The notes under the pieces: model-generated
Told to the model about the DNA's origin: nothing
What the model saw: the letters and a program-made list of their open reading frames with translations, nothing else
Database searches by the model: none
Shown here: piece by piece, positions 1 to 12,121 of the stretch
Numbering within the stretch: the first letter of the stretch is position 1
Layout of the letters: each line of letters begins with the position of its first letter
Source of the DNA: Psoroptes ovis
Taxonomy: Eukaryota > Arthropoda > Arachnida > Sarcoptiformes > Psoroptidae
DNA length: 64,000 nt
NCBI GenBank assembly: GCA_002943765.1
Contig: PQWQ01000031.1
Coordinates: 248,001-312,000 of the forward strand
Reading direction: 5' to 3'
Made by a program: the position numbers and the translations under genes

Positions 1-246
1 AAGCATCGTCAATCAACGATGATGTTTAAGATTCTAGCCCTGAGAATCTTCTATATTTAATTGTGTGTTCTTGTGCATCAATGAATTCAATTCAATTCAG
101 AATTCCATTTTTCAGTTATGGTTAGTATAGCCATTGGGAACACATGAGAATTTCGTTCATTTTTATTTTTCAAAGGTGAAATTTTCAAAATTTTGAACTT
201 GAATTGTCATGTTCAAAAGACAATCGAAAATTGCCATCTATCGATC
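1..246. other. 5' flank of the acetylcholine receptor gene
   Basis: AT-rich sequence upstream of the first exon. It should contain the 5' UTR and possibly a non-coding upstream exon. I see no confident core promoter and no repeat element here. Confidence 0.4.
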
Positions 247-2743
247 ATGATTACGATCAAATTTTGCTACAATTTTTTCAATCATTTCATATTTGTCATA
301 ATAATCTTATGGTTGAATCAAAGTGACCGAATCAATTGTGGCATTAATGAACGTCATTTGATTAATCATTTACTTAATAATTATAATCCATTAGAACGGC
401 CAGTTGAAAATGAAAATGATACATTAAATGTAATATTTGGTATCACGCTGCAACAAATAATTGATGTTGATGAGAAAAATCAAATTCTGATATCGAATAT
501 TTGGCTAAAATATGTATGTAAAATGTATCAAAAATGTTTGTTTAAATTATTTTTTAATTAATTTTTCCACATGATTTGAAAGCAATGGGTTGACATAAAT
601 CTCCGGTGGAATCCTGATGATTATGGTGGTATCGAAACACTGCGCATTATGACTGATCGGATTTGGATACCCGATGTATTGATGTATAATAGTGCTGATG
701 AAAGATTTGACAGTACTTTTCGTACGAATGTTGTCGTTAATTATACTGGTGGCTGCCTTTATGTACCACCTGGTGTATTCAAAAGTACATGTCGTATCGA
801 TATCACATGGTTTCCGTTCGATGATCAACGTTGTGAGCTGAAATTTGGTTCATGGACGTTAGTATTTGTCAATGTGTGTAATTGAATACTAGACTAAATC
901 TCTATTTCATATTTTTTACAGGTATGATGGTTTACAAGTAGACCTTTTGCCCGAAAATGTATCAGCCGATACATCTGCATATCAAGTGAATAGTGAATGG
1001 GTATTGGTCGATGTCCCGGCGATTCGTACCTCACAATACTATGATTGTTGCCCAGGGCCATTTGTTGATATTAAATTCATCATACATATTAAACGACGTA
1101 CATTGTATTATGATTTTAACCTAATAATACCTTGTATTATTCTGTCTTCAATGACATTGCTTAGTTTTTCATCGCCACCTGAATCCGGTGAAAAATTACA
1201 TCTCGGTGTTACCATATTACTTTCGATGACAGTATTTTTGGTTCAATTAAGTAAAATATTACCAGCTACATCAGATTCAATATCAATTATTGCATTATAT
1301 TTTGGATCAATTATGGTAATGGTTGCAGTGTCAGTGGTTATGACAGTGGTCGTATTGAATTTTCATCATCGATCATCAGAAACCAAAGAAATGGGACCAA
1401 AATTACGAAAATTCCTGCTGGATTGGCTGCCACGATTATTAAGAATGGATCGGCCAGGTATTAAACCACCTAAACAATGTAAATTGAAAAAAGTTTCATC
1501 CACACAAAAATTAGTCGCTGCACTGGGCTGTGCTATTGTTGCCAAAAATAACGATAATAGCAATGATAATAGTGCCAATAAGGGCCAAAAACAAGATTTT
1601 GCAACCAAAGACACTGAAATCGATATCAATAGCCATAGCCAAAATATAATTGATAATTATAATAATGATAATAAAATACTGGTCATGATGTCCAAAAACA
1701 CTCACCGTTCTACAGCCAACGACCGCACAGATTCAATGACCAAGCTTGCCACCAGTCCACCGACTGGAGTAGTTCCATTCCTATGTAAAGATAATGATCA
1801 ACAAGAAGATGCAGCAGCAGAAGCTCAAAATTATAATTCAAAATTACATCAGCAATCATCATTCTTTCATGAATCTTTGATAATAGATGGCGGTCATGAA
1901 TCAGATTGTATTTTACATAAAAGAAGACCAACAACAATCAATGATGCTTCAATAATCTCGGCTAAATTGACTAATACACAGCAACATAATTTGAATATGA
2001 ATCAAAATATATCAAACATAAATCATGTTAATAATAATCAAAATAATAATAGCGATTCATTTGATTTAACAAAAACAGAAGAAATATTAAGTTATAAAGA
2101 TAATGATGATACAAGGATCGAAGAAGAAGAAGATGATGCACATGGCCCGACAGATGAATGCATTCTGGATGATGATCTCGATGTAGAAATATCGATCGAA
2201 ATGAATCATCAGTTGGCTGCCACAAATCGAAGTAATCATGATAATCGTCGTCTTAAAGCTAGCCACCAAACCACCACTAATAATATTAATGCATTAAACA
2301 TAAATAACAATAATCTTGATATCGATCATGTTAATGATGATGATGCAGACAATGACTTTGTCGATGATGATGATGCTGGCCATGATGATGATGATCTTGA
2401 TGTCGATGTTGGTATTAGCATGGTCCATGGTGATGGTGGTGGTTGTGGCATTCAAGATGGAAATAATAAAAATGAAACATCATGGATCAATAGTAATAAT
2501 TCACAACATTATTATCTTCATCAACATATGAGCATGAAACGGCGTCATAAATTATTGGAAATATTAATCGAAATGCGTTTCATAACGAATCGTTTACGTG
2601 AAGAAGATAATATTAAAGAATTGATTGCCGAATGGCGTTATGGTGCAACAGTATTAGATCGTCTTTGCTTGATATTGTTTACATTATTCACCCTGTTATC
2701 ATTGGCCATATGTTTGATATCGGCACCACAATTGATTGTTTAA
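247..2743 (+). CDS. nicotinic acetylcholine receptor alpha subunit (alpha7-like)
   Basis: Pentameric acetylcholine-gated cation channel subunit of the plasma membrane. Exons are 247-513, 583-857 and 922-2743; all introns are GT-AG with matching phases (0, then 2), giving 787 aa. The ATG at 247 is chosen because it opens directly into a hydrophobic signal peptide. Visible landmarks: loop A region WIPDVLMYNSADE (about 117-129), Cys-loop C159-C173, loop B GSWTYDG, and loop C YYDCC with vicinal C223-C224, which marks an alpha subunit. M1 is about 244-266, M2 272-293, M3 302-326 and M4 near the C terminus (VLDRLCL onward). The M3-M4 cytoplasmic loop is about 430 aa, far longer than in vertebrate alpha7, and rich in Asn, Asp and His with runs of Asp. 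M2 departs from family norms: His at 2' (H274) and Lys at 20' (K292). The family is sure; orthology to a particular insect alpha subunit is not. Confidence 0.95.
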
Positions 2744-2747
2744 TAAA
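2742..2747 (+). promoter_or_regulatory. possible polyadenylation signal overlapping the receptor stop codon
   Basis: AATAAA overlaps the TAA stop. Another AATAAA at 3113-3118 gives a more usual 3' UTR length, so the first may be chance. Confidence 0.25.
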
Positions 2748-3226
2748 TGTAATTTAATGTAATGTTATAATAATCAATTATTAATGTTTCATCATTTATC
2801 ATATCTTGGAATTTTCTAAAAAAAATCAAAATCCAATCAAATGAAATATGTTCGAAAATTTCAAGAATTTATTTCAAGATTCAATAGTCAAATTAATATA
2901 ATTTTCTCAAATTTGAAATCAACATTCAAATAGGCTTTGCACACACACATATACCATACAATTATTTTGATCAAGTCAATGATCAAAGGTGTGTATGAGG
3001 CTTGAAAATTTGGAATTTTCTACCATCAATAAGACAGTTGTTTTTTCCGAAAATTATAATGATTATAAAGAAATTAGATCACCAAGATTATTAAGAAAAT
3101 TTTTCCCTGTTCAATAAAAAGTTCAAAATAAAATCATGATGATGACACTCAATTTAATACACTCAATTGGCATAAATTCAATAAATTTCATTTGGTGAAA
3201 ATGTTGGCTTCACTGCATTTAATCTA

Positions 3227-3307
3227 TTAGATTGTCCAAAAAGTTCATTCGGCTTAATCAAATAGAGTTGCACATAAAAATCGGCTAAAACTTTCCGGAC
3301 AACCTAA
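3227..3307. mobile_element. family A palindromic MITE, asymmetric subtype
   Basis: Ends TTAGATTGTCC and GGACAACCTAA are inverted, but the inner arms differ: the left carries AAGTTCATTCGGCTTAATC, the right ATCGGCTAAAACTTT. It is non-coding and about 81 bp. The mariner-like call rests on short inverted ends and TA-rich flanks. Confidence 0.75.
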
Positions 3308-3867
3308 TATTCATCTTTTTTTTTCGCTGTCATTTAGATTAATTTAGCATTAAAACTATTGATGGCATTAGAGAATTAGATCTCTGATTGCTGACACATT
3401 TATTTGTGTCATTATTGATTGTTCAATATTTTCCTATTTGGCATAATTATCTTAACATACAGGCAGAGAAAAGTAAGTCGAAAAATTGTAATTCTAATTA
3501 ATTTATTGCCAAAAATCCAACACTTTTCAATACTCGATGATTTGTGCTCGACAAAATTCCAAAAAAAATTCAATCTCATTTAATTTATTTCTATTTTTTT
3601 CATTCAACCAATATATGTGTGTTTGGATTACGCTAAAAAATAAAACGAAACGTTGAATATCATTCAATGGAGTTAAAGCGATTCATTTTCAAGCAAATGA
3701 AATGCAAAAAAAAAGAAAATCATGAATTTGAATAAATATCATTTAGATCAGATTTTAGTATCTTCATTTATAATGCTTGGAATGCTTCGTGAAGTAATTA
3801 AAGTAATTAATTTTTCTTCTCTTGAAGATATGCATAAATTAATAAATGTATGTTGATATGAATATGC

Positions 3868-3953
3868 TTAGGTTGTTGTCCAAAAAGTTCATTCGGCTTA
3901 ATCTCAATAGAGTTGCCACATGAAAATCGGCCAAAACTTTACGGACAATCTAA
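3868..3953. mobile_element. family A MITE, asymmetric subtype
   Basis: Closely matches the copy at 3227 in the same orientation, including the AAGTTCATTCGGCTTAATC arm. The left tip has an extra GTT (GGTTGTTGTCC). Confidence 0.75.
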
Positions 3954-4526
3954 ATATCTAAAAAACCATATGTATAAGTCATGCGTTGAAAATGGGTGTA
4001 ATGATAATAATTTTTCAAACAATGATGAGAAACTTCATCGAATGAATGATGAGAAAGTTTTCAAGAAAAAAATTGCTTTAAAGAAAACAAATGAAAACAC
4101 TATTTTCTTCAAAAAAACAATAGTCTAACATCATCCTCATCATCATCATTCAAACTTACAGGCAATTTTTTTTAAGACTTTCAAACAGCCAAAAAAATTA
4201 AGAAAATAAAATGTTTCACAGCTCTCAGATGTTTTTTCAAGATGTTTTCGTTTTACTTGAAATGATCATAGACGATTTAATGGCCTCAAAAAAACTCAAA
4301 TCTGAGATAATTTAACCCAAGAAGAACCTACAGGCAACAATTTACGAATTTTGGCTACGAAATATATGGTGCACAACGAAAAAAAACCAGAATTTTATTT
4401 TATTTTATTTTTTGAAATGAAATAAAATTATAATTCTGATAATCATCATCATCATATTCTAAAGAGCTAATCTTCTCAAATAACCATTAATGTGTCAATT
4501 AATATATTATAGTCTTGAAAATATTA

Positions 4527-4608
4527 TTAAATTGTCCGAAAAGTTTTGGCCGGTTGTATATCGTTGAAAATGATTGAAAAATCTGCAAAAACTTTTCGGA
4601 CAACCTAT
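4527..4608. mobile_element. family A MITE, CGAAAAG subtype
   Basis: Left arm ATTGTCCGAAAAGTTTTGGC, right arm CAAAAACTTTTCGGACAACC. The centre keeps a degraded ATATCGTTGAAAAT, related to the ATATCGTAGAAAAT core of other copies. Confidence 0.8.
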
Positions 4609-4790
4609 GAATATTTTCATTCATATGCTATATTCATATATTCATTCATTCAGTGTGGCCAAAATAAATTCCAAATCATCATCCTACGAATTGTAAATCT
4701 CTTTTTAAAATTTATTATTTTGAAAAAAATTTTTCAAGTCATTCAAAAATTGTTCAAATCTCTCTCATATATTCATTCATTGTTTTATTT

Positions 4791-4954
4791 ACATGGTTTC
4801 AAGTTTTAATTCGGAATTTTAAAATTAATATTCGTAGTTTTCAAGTTAATTTTCGTAGTTCTGAATGTAATTTTAAACTACATAATTACGAAATTTAATT
4901 TAAAAACTACGAAAATAAATTTTAAAACTCCGAATTAAAACTTGAAACTCTGTT
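4791..4954. mobile_element. family B palindromic element (164 bp)
   Basis: Near-complete inverted repeat: GGTTTCAAGTTTTAATTCG at the left is answered by CGAATTAAAACTTGAAAC at the right, with a small centre near ACTACATAATTACG. The family arms are built of 21-bp sub-repeats containing TTCGTAGTTTT. No coding capacity; probably a foldback or MITE element. Confidence 0.8.
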
Positions 4955-5539
4955 TATTTATTTATTTCTAGATATTTTGGTTTTATACACAAACACACGG
5001 CACACATTGAACGTAATTGAACAAAGCCGAAAACATTTTATGAATATTTTTTCTACCATTTTTCGAAAAAATATGAAACATTCAAATGATTATGATGACG
5101 ATAATGATAATGTAATTCAAGTCTTGTATTGTTTCTATGAAATGAATATGAAATCCATCCGTTGGTTGGCTGTGTAGAAATATAATATGTTTCAATGTGG
5201 ATTAATTTCATTATTATGTGGATTTTATTTGTCAGTGTGGATTTGGAAATTTTTTGCAAAAAAAATTCATCAACAAAAAACAATGAATCCTTAAAATCCT
5301 TAGTGAAAAAAACAATCCTCCTCAAAACAATAGCCTTATTAGAACCCTAGAATTTTTTGAGAAACAAAAGAATTTTTGTACCCGAATATTCCATCCGAAT
5401 AGATCAAGATTAATTAATGAAAAATCTTGGAAATTTACCTTGGAAATTATTATTCATAGATTATTCATATATGATCTCGATGCAAGAATTAATAATTTCG
5501 TCAAGCCCACAAAATAATAATCAAGATATAAACCTTGTG

Positions 5540-5596
5540 TTAGGTTGTACGAAAAGTTTTTGCCGATTATATCGTAGAAAATAATTAACAACCTAA
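5540..5596. mobile_element. family A MITE, internally deleted
   Basis: Left end TTAGGTTGTACGAAAAG and the ATATCGTAGAAAAT core are present, but the right arm is reduced to the tip ACAACCTAA, leaving 57 bp. The deletion removed almost the whole right arm and kept the terminus. Confidence 0.7.
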
Positions 5597-6191
5597 TATT
5601 TACTAAAAAACTTGTTCGCAAAACAAAAATTATGGCCGGAAACATATGAATTATTAGTTTGAAATGAATGAATCATCTACCAAAAATTAATCCACATTAT
5701 TTGCTTCATCAATAATAAATCATCAAAATGCTACTAAATCAAATCTGTTAGCAATACGATTGAATAAAATCTATGGAATCCGTGAAATAAATACCAGAAA
5801 ATAATCGATTTTAGTCATTGAATTTGATGAATTTATTTCATCTTGGGTGAAATTTGATTGATTTATTGATGAAAAGAATTTGAACAATTTGATTTGTGGA
5901 ATTATGAATCGTATGAAATCAAAGTCAATAAAATCAAAAATGGCAATAATATCAATTGGACAACAGCAACAGTTACACAATCAAAATAAACCAGATCATC
6001 ATCATCATCAACAATCAGAATTGTTACTTGATTAATATCAATCTATACACAGAAATATTGAACAGCTCCCATACAGTGTGATATATTGTTGCTGAATTTT
6101 CGAATTGTTCAGTTTGTAGCCCGTGGCGTCGGCAATTTGTTCAAAATTTAAGAGCCGAATTTAAAAGTCAATATGGCCCATAATAATAATA

Positions 6192-6273
6192 TTAGATTGT
6201 CCCATAAGTTCTTGCTATTTTTTGAATGAAAAAAATTTTTTTTAAAAATGCCAAGAACTTATGGGACAACCTA
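6192..6273. mobile_element. family A MITE, CATAAG subtype
   Basis: Left TTAGATTGTCCCATAAGTTC, right GAACTTATGGGACAACCTA. The centre is a short AT-rich loop. This subtype has CCATAAG where the other has CGAAAAG. Confidence 0.8.
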
Positions 6274-6561
6274 CAATACAATACCATTCGGAATTTTACC
6301 AAAATGGTGAAAAATCACCAAAAAAAGTTTTAATTTTGGCAAATTTGATTGTTTTCAAATATTTTCTCCTCGTTATTTAATTTGGATTCGAATAACAACA
6401 ATAACAGCAATAATTTACGTGTACAAATCAATTTATCAAAAATTTTTCAGTTTGAATTTCGGGTAATTTGATTTGAATCTTGGCTTCTTCCTCTCCGTAA
6501 ATCAAATTTCAAAACTTCAAAACAACGAATAATTCTTCAAATTTCAATTCTTCAAAATATA

Positions 6562-6645
6562 TTATTGTTGTCCGATAAATTCTTGCCGATTTTCTCATAT
6601 GATTTCATACGATAATAATCGGCAAAAACTTTTCGGACAACCCTA
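6562..6645. mobile_element. family A MITE, CGAAAAG subtype
   Basis: Left GTTGTCCGATAAATTCTTGCC, right GGCAAAAACTTTTCGGACAA. The centre holds two facing ATACGA/TCATA segments. Confidence 0.8.
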
Positions 6646-7068
6646 TTTATAATTTATGTAAATTTTTTCTCTCTCGATTTCTTCTTCCCGACAAATTTCG
6701 CATCAAATTTCAAACAATCGAATCGAAATCATCATTTGGTTCAATCATTGAATGTAAGTGTACAATTCTTTAAATTTTCTTATATTCAATCATTTCTTAC
6801 TTTGATTATTTCATCGTGATTATTATTACATGAAATTTGAATTGAACCAATTGTTTATTTGTCATTAATTTAATGAGAAATTTATTCATAAATCAAATAA
6901 TCAAATGATTTAATGATAATGAACGCTCAACGTAATTAATTGAATCAAAGTTTTTTATTTCAAATTCATCAAAAATAGTCCATGTCATCATCGCAATGAA
7001 GGCATGCGAGGGCTTGCAGCAATACTTGAAATTTAATATTCTGTATGTCATTTATTATTTAATAATTA

Positions 7069-7150
7069 TTAGATTGTCCCATAAGTTCTTGCCGTTTTTC
7101 AAATGAAAAAAAAAATCTAAAAAGCAGCAAGAACTTATGGGACATCCTAA
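7069..7150. mobile_element. family A MITE, CATAAG subtype
   Basis: Left TTAGATTGTCCCATAAGTTC, right CAAGAACTTATGGGACATCC. One mismatch (ACATCC for ACAACC) at the right tip. Confidence 0.8.
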
Positions 7151-7924
7151 TATAATGATTGACATATAATTCATCCGAGAGAGACAAGTGTGTCTTAATT
7201 CAAATAGATTCGATTCTCTTATTTCATCAATCATCAAAAACTTATTTTTACTTATTTTGATTGAAATAGTCAATCTGATTAATCGAAAATAATTAAATGG
7301 TCAGATGTTGTTGTTGTGGATGTCTCACTATGAAAAAATCCAGTTTCTAATATTAAGCGATATTGATCTAAATGTCAATGTGAATGTCAGCCAAATCGAA
7401 CAAAATTCTGTGTCCCCACTTTCGAATGATTCAAATATTCAAATGGACCTAAATAAATTTTGTATGCATGAACGAACACTTTCAATGCATTCTTTCATAT
7501 TCAAATATTCAAAATATATTTTCAACTCACATAGAAGATTGATCCTTTGATCTATTAAAATTTTTAAAAAAAAAGTAAACATATTTTTGGCCTAATATGT
7601 AAACACATGCACACAAACACACACACAAATGTTGTGGATTCATTCATCAATTAATTTATTGAAATTTTTTCTTCTTAAGGTCCCTTATTATTAGTTTTGA
7701 TATTAGCGTTCTGATATGAGTATTTTTAAAACAAATTTTTCCTCACAATAATTGGGCCCACATTTTCGAATTTCGAATGGTTTCGAATGCTGCTGATGAT
7801 GATGATGATGCAAATATCTCTAAAATAAACAATTTTTTGTTTGTTTGTTTGTTTTTAATTATAGAAAATGGAAATATAAGGCCTTATATTTCCATTTTTT
7901 TATTTGAAAGAGTGAAATGTGAAA

Positions 7925-8049
7925 TACAGAGTTTCAAGTTTTAATTCGTAGTTTTAAAGTTGATTTTCGTAGTTTGGAATGGAATTTCTAATGATAAAAT
8001 TACGAAATTGATTTCTAAAACTATGAATTAAAACTTTAAACCTCTCTGT
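7925..8049. mobile_element. family B element, shortened (125 bp)
   Basis: Starts TACAGAGTTTCAAG and ends ACTTTAAACCTCTCTGT. It lacks about two 21-bp sub-repeats compared with full-length copies, which suggests length change by whole sub-repeat units. Confidence 0.75.
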
Positions 8050-9094
8050 GTTCCTTTGTCTTTGTTTGTCTTAGTCTTTGTCGATTATTATTTTTACCAG
8101 AAGATAATTTTTCATTTTCACAGCGTGTTTCACAGCATACATCATCATTACACCAAATATATCCGATGATAGGATTACGTTTCTATTATTGCGAAATTTT
8201 ATTACCGAGAAAACAAAAACATCTTTGAATTTTTTGGTTTTCCAATGTGAACAAGCGATTTACATTGTTTATTATTAATATGATTCGAAAAAAATTCAAT
8301 GAATGAATTTGATTAATTCAATAATATTATTCATAAATGGCAATATTTTGAACAGATATATTGCATCAATCAAAGCCAAAAAAACCAAGCAGTTACTGTT
8401 GCCGATTTTGAATGAAATCAATCAATCGAAATAATGTTTGTGAAAACATGAAACTTTTGATTTATTTTCTTATGCAATTCGGAAGTGAATCTAGGTAGTG
8501 AATCATTGAGAAAATATATTTTGATCAATTGCCATGACATTCAATATGTTTATGATGACCACCAAGCACCCCCCCCAAAAAAAAACCAGAGCTGACCGGA
8601 ACATTCACATTTGAAATATGATCGAGCGAAATTGATTTTGAATATTCAAATTTGTTCAAAATTTTGAATTACATCAAATTAAATCAAATGAAAAATCATC
8701 ATACGATTCATTAGAATATATCATCTTGTCCAATATTCAAATCAATATTGGCCAAATGTGATTACACACACACCGAAAAAAAAAAATCTAATTTAATAAT
8801 CGATATTTGAAAATTGATTCATTCATTCATTTTTCTTTGATGATCACTGACAATGTCCAATGTTCCATGTCTTTGATTTATTTTCTCAGAAAATATTGGG
8901 GAACATATTTGAACATATTTTCAATTACGTTTTCGATTCGATTTACGGCCCGTATATGAACATCGATTTATTCATTATTTCTTCTTGTTTTCCTCAAGAA
9001 TATCATGTCAAAAGTTGATGAAGAAAATTTCCGAAATATTTTCCAATAATCAAAAATGGACCCAAGTAATAAAGTAAGTGATTTAAATTAAATA

Positions 9095-9175
9095 TTAGAT
9101 TGTCCGCAAAGTTTTTGCCGATTATATCGTAGAAAATTCATTTAAAAATCGGCAAGAACTTTTCGGACAACCTAA
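9095..9175. mobile_element. family A MITE, CGAAAAG subtype
   Basis: Left TTAGATTGTCCGCAAAG with the ATATCGTAGAAAAT core; right CAAGAACTTTTCGGACAACC. Last element before the neuropeptide gene. Confidence 0.8.
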
Positions 9176-9620
9176 ATATTTCTAAACAAATAAAAATATT
9201 GTTTGAATTTTAATTTTCATTTGATTAAATCAATTCAATTCAATTCAACTTACACCAAACATTAAGATGCTGCTATACACACATCAGATGCAAATGCCCA
9301 TGGTATCTTTGAATCCATGCTCAAATGGTGGATAATTTTGCATGAATGAATGGGCGAAATACAAAACCATTTATATTTTTATGGTCATATAGGCGTGTCT
9401 ACGTTGGTTTCTTAACGTAGTTAATCACTTGTGATCATGCAATCAAATTCGCTGTTGCGCTTTATTTGCGGTTGAAATATTAAAACTGCTAAGGAATCAT
9501 TCGGAATGGTTGAAATGAAATGAATATAAAAATTGAAAATGTTCAATTCGAATTCATTTCATTTGAATAAAAAACTTCGGCACAGCCAAATTTGAAACAA
9601 TTGATTTATTTTGAATTTGA

Positions 9621-9627
9621 TATAAAT
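9621..9627 (+). promoter_or_regulatory. possible TATA box of the neuropeptide gene
   Basis: TATAAAT lies 161 bp upstream of the ATG at 9788. The placement is plausible for a short 5' UTR, but such motifs are common in DNA this AT-rich. Confidence 0.2.
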
Positions 9628-9787
9628 CAAGTATTTTTAGATTGTTATTTAGAACAATCAAATCTGTCAAAGTATTCGAAATCGATCATCCAAAGCGTCT
9701 GCGACCATAGAAGTGATTTAATTCAATTGAAATTGTGTCTGATTCGATTTAAGAATAATTAAAATTTGATCAAAATATTCGAAAAAA

Positions 9788-10665
9788 ATGTCAAAAATGT
9801 CTTCATCAAACATCATTATAATGAAAACGAATATGTTCACAAAAATTTTATCATTATTAAGCATAATTATAATCTTGAAAGCATCGCTATGTCAATCATT
9901 GGCCATTTCTAATTACACTGATAAAAATGGTGACCAACAACAACCCTCAAATCAACAAAATTTAAGACAACAAGATTTGACCAGAATCAGCAACGATGAC
10001 CACCACCAGCAACGTACGCAAAGATCATCGATAACCAGCGAACCACTTTGGGATGGTAAGTGGATTCGATTTAAATTCTTTTTCTTTTTCTTAAAAAAAA
10101 CTATAGACTTCATTCGAATTAATTACCAAAGGGACCAAATTAATTAATTTTGTTCGAATTTTTATTGTTTGAATCTGTCAATTTCGAATAATTTTAAATC
10201 GATTTAGGTAAAACATCCAAATTTATTGGTAGCCCCAGTGGCCCTAGGGCTTTGCTGTTATCTAAACGTTCAATCGGTGATGACACTAATTCGGCATATG
10301 CTGGACATTCAATCATGAGATTTGGCCGTGCACCACATAACATAATGCATTTTGGTAAACGTTCGAATAATGAAGATGATACAGCTGCAATCATGGCCAA
10401 TCAATTGGAATCGATGGCTAATCAAGCGACTGATTCACCGCAACAATCATCAGATGATTATTATGCCCAATCGGGAACATCTTTACGATATTTGCTTGTA
10501 CCAATCATGTTATCACCATCATCATCATATACATCATCATCCATTTCACATCCATATATGTCATCAACAATATTATCCAATCAAGAGCCCCTAAGACATT
10601 ATTTGGCAAAAAAATCCACAGAAAATCTTGAATCAAGTCGTGGTGTGTTTATGCATTTTGGTTGA
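9788..10665 (+). CDS. amidated neuropeptide precursor (RFamide/HFamide type)
   Basis: Secreted prepropeptide, 241 aa, from exons 9788-10055 and 10208-10665; the GT-AG intron interrupts a Gly codon (phase 1) and the donor is GTAAG. A hydrophobic core (about 16-36, MFTKILSLLSIIIILKASLC) acts as signal peptide. Processing sites frame three C-terminally amidated candidates: KR-SIGDDTNSAYAGHSIMRFG-R, then APHNIMHFG-KR, and, at the very C terminus, R-GVFMHFG followed directly by the stop. All share M-(R/H)-F-G. AYAGHSIMRFG resembles a stretched sulfakinin (YGHMRFG), and the terminal GVFMHFG recalls the position of myosuppressin, but neither match is clean, so I do not assign a named family. A Ser-rich spacer separates peptides 2 and 3. 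A neuropeptide precursor is well supported; receptor and role are unknown. Confidence 0.75.
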
Positions 10666-12121
10666 ATGACCCACTAAAGGATTGAATCGGCCAAAATTTT
10701 CACCTACTACTAACATATTAATGATAAACAACTTTGAAAAAATTTTCAAATTCTACTTATTCCTATTGGATCATGGATCACTTTCTTTTTTGTCATTGAA
10801 TCATATTTCGACATTCTTCATGAATCATCAGTATCCAAAACTAATTATTATTAAAACAAAACGACGAATCAAATCAAATCAAATCTAACAAATCAATTCA
10901 TTATTATTCTCTTTGGTTTCTTCGCGTTTCTTTGGGTTATAATCATCATTATTATTATTTTTTGATATATGTCATAGAAAAATTTTTGAATTGATTCGAT
11001 TAATTCAAATTTCAAAATTCGATTTAAGGTCCCTTTGTTCCGATTTCATTTGATGATGATGATGATAACAATGATTACAACGATTATTTTATTGTTCAAA
11101 TACTAATTTATGATTATTATGATTATTACAATCAAATTTTGAAACAATTAATTAATTAATTAATGAATAAATTATTAATTATTTCCCCCCAACAGATTAT
11201 ATGAATGGTGTGTATGTTCGAAAACAGATTTTCAGATATTTTCCAGCCGTAATATGTCTCAGACAATTTAATCATTTATTGTTGGACTTAAAAGGGTTGA
11301 CACTTGAAACATATTTTTGAAATTTGGAAAATTTCGAATTTCTTTGCTTCGCTGAATTAAATGGTGAAAATTTTTCCGAAAACTTTCAATTAAACGAGAT
11401 TTTCATATTGCAGAATGATTCAAATTATCAAATGATTCTCTCATCAAATAACAGTGAGTTCGATGAAGAATTAGTTGAAAATAGTCGATGAAAAACTACG
11501 ATTATGATGAATTAATGGAATGAAAAAGAAAAAAAATTCATTTAAATATTATTGATTTTCATTTGTTTTTGTTTCTGATTGTGCTGTATCCAATCATTGA
11601 AGATAATCTCCAAAATGCAAAGCGAAAGGCGCATAACTGTGTTTTCAAATAATAAAAAATATCCAGCAAATACCGACCTCCTGCATGTATTTGTCGATAT
11701 ATTTGTTTATTTTTCGGGCCATTATTCCATTAACTCATTCATTCATTCATTCATTTTGTTTGTTCAATATTTGGTTTTTGATGGAATTCAGGTTAAATAA
11801 TAATTGGAAATAAATACATTCAAATATTAAGACCAAATTTGAATAAACAAAAATTAAAAATGGAATTCATTAAAAAATGGAAAAATATTACATATTTCTT
11901 TTTTACAAAAATGCAATCATGCATATATAAACTAACGAAGAATTTTTTTTTTTTTTTTTTTTGAAAAAATACAACAAAAATAAATCCGCCAAGCGATCAG
12001 CCCGTTTGAAACTTTGCACTAAAAATTTTGGAATATGTGTGTGTAATGTAAAAATATATTATCAACAAATGAATGAAATTTCTTGGATTTTATGTTCAAT
12101 TTTCAAAAATTTCCAAAGAGT
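10666..12121. other. spacer between neuropeptide gene and satellite
   Basis: Probable 3' UTR of the neuropeptide gene, then AT-rich DNA with GAT repeats and a poly(T) tract near 11943-11962. The open frames at 10682 and 11579 have no recognisable domain. No palindromic element here. Confidence 0.5.

Larger units (their letters stand above)
2748..9787. other. 7-kb gene-free spacer
   Basis: AT-rich sequence with eight family A and two family B palindromic elements (listed separately), short GAT/ATC microsatellites and poly(A/T) runs. The open frames in it are short, and several simply read through the palindromes. No gene recognised. Confidence 0.6.

Noticed and set aside
1366..2531. Several open frames inside the receptor loop on both strands
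   Set aside because: They come from GAT/AAT repeats read in other frames; the receptor frame explains the sequence through M4.
7055..7273. Minus-strand frame containing a LGCPISSCCFLDFFF-like segment
   Set aside because: It is the translation of a family A palindrome; the same peptide pattern recurs at 14887, 32085 and 62300 wherever a copy lies.
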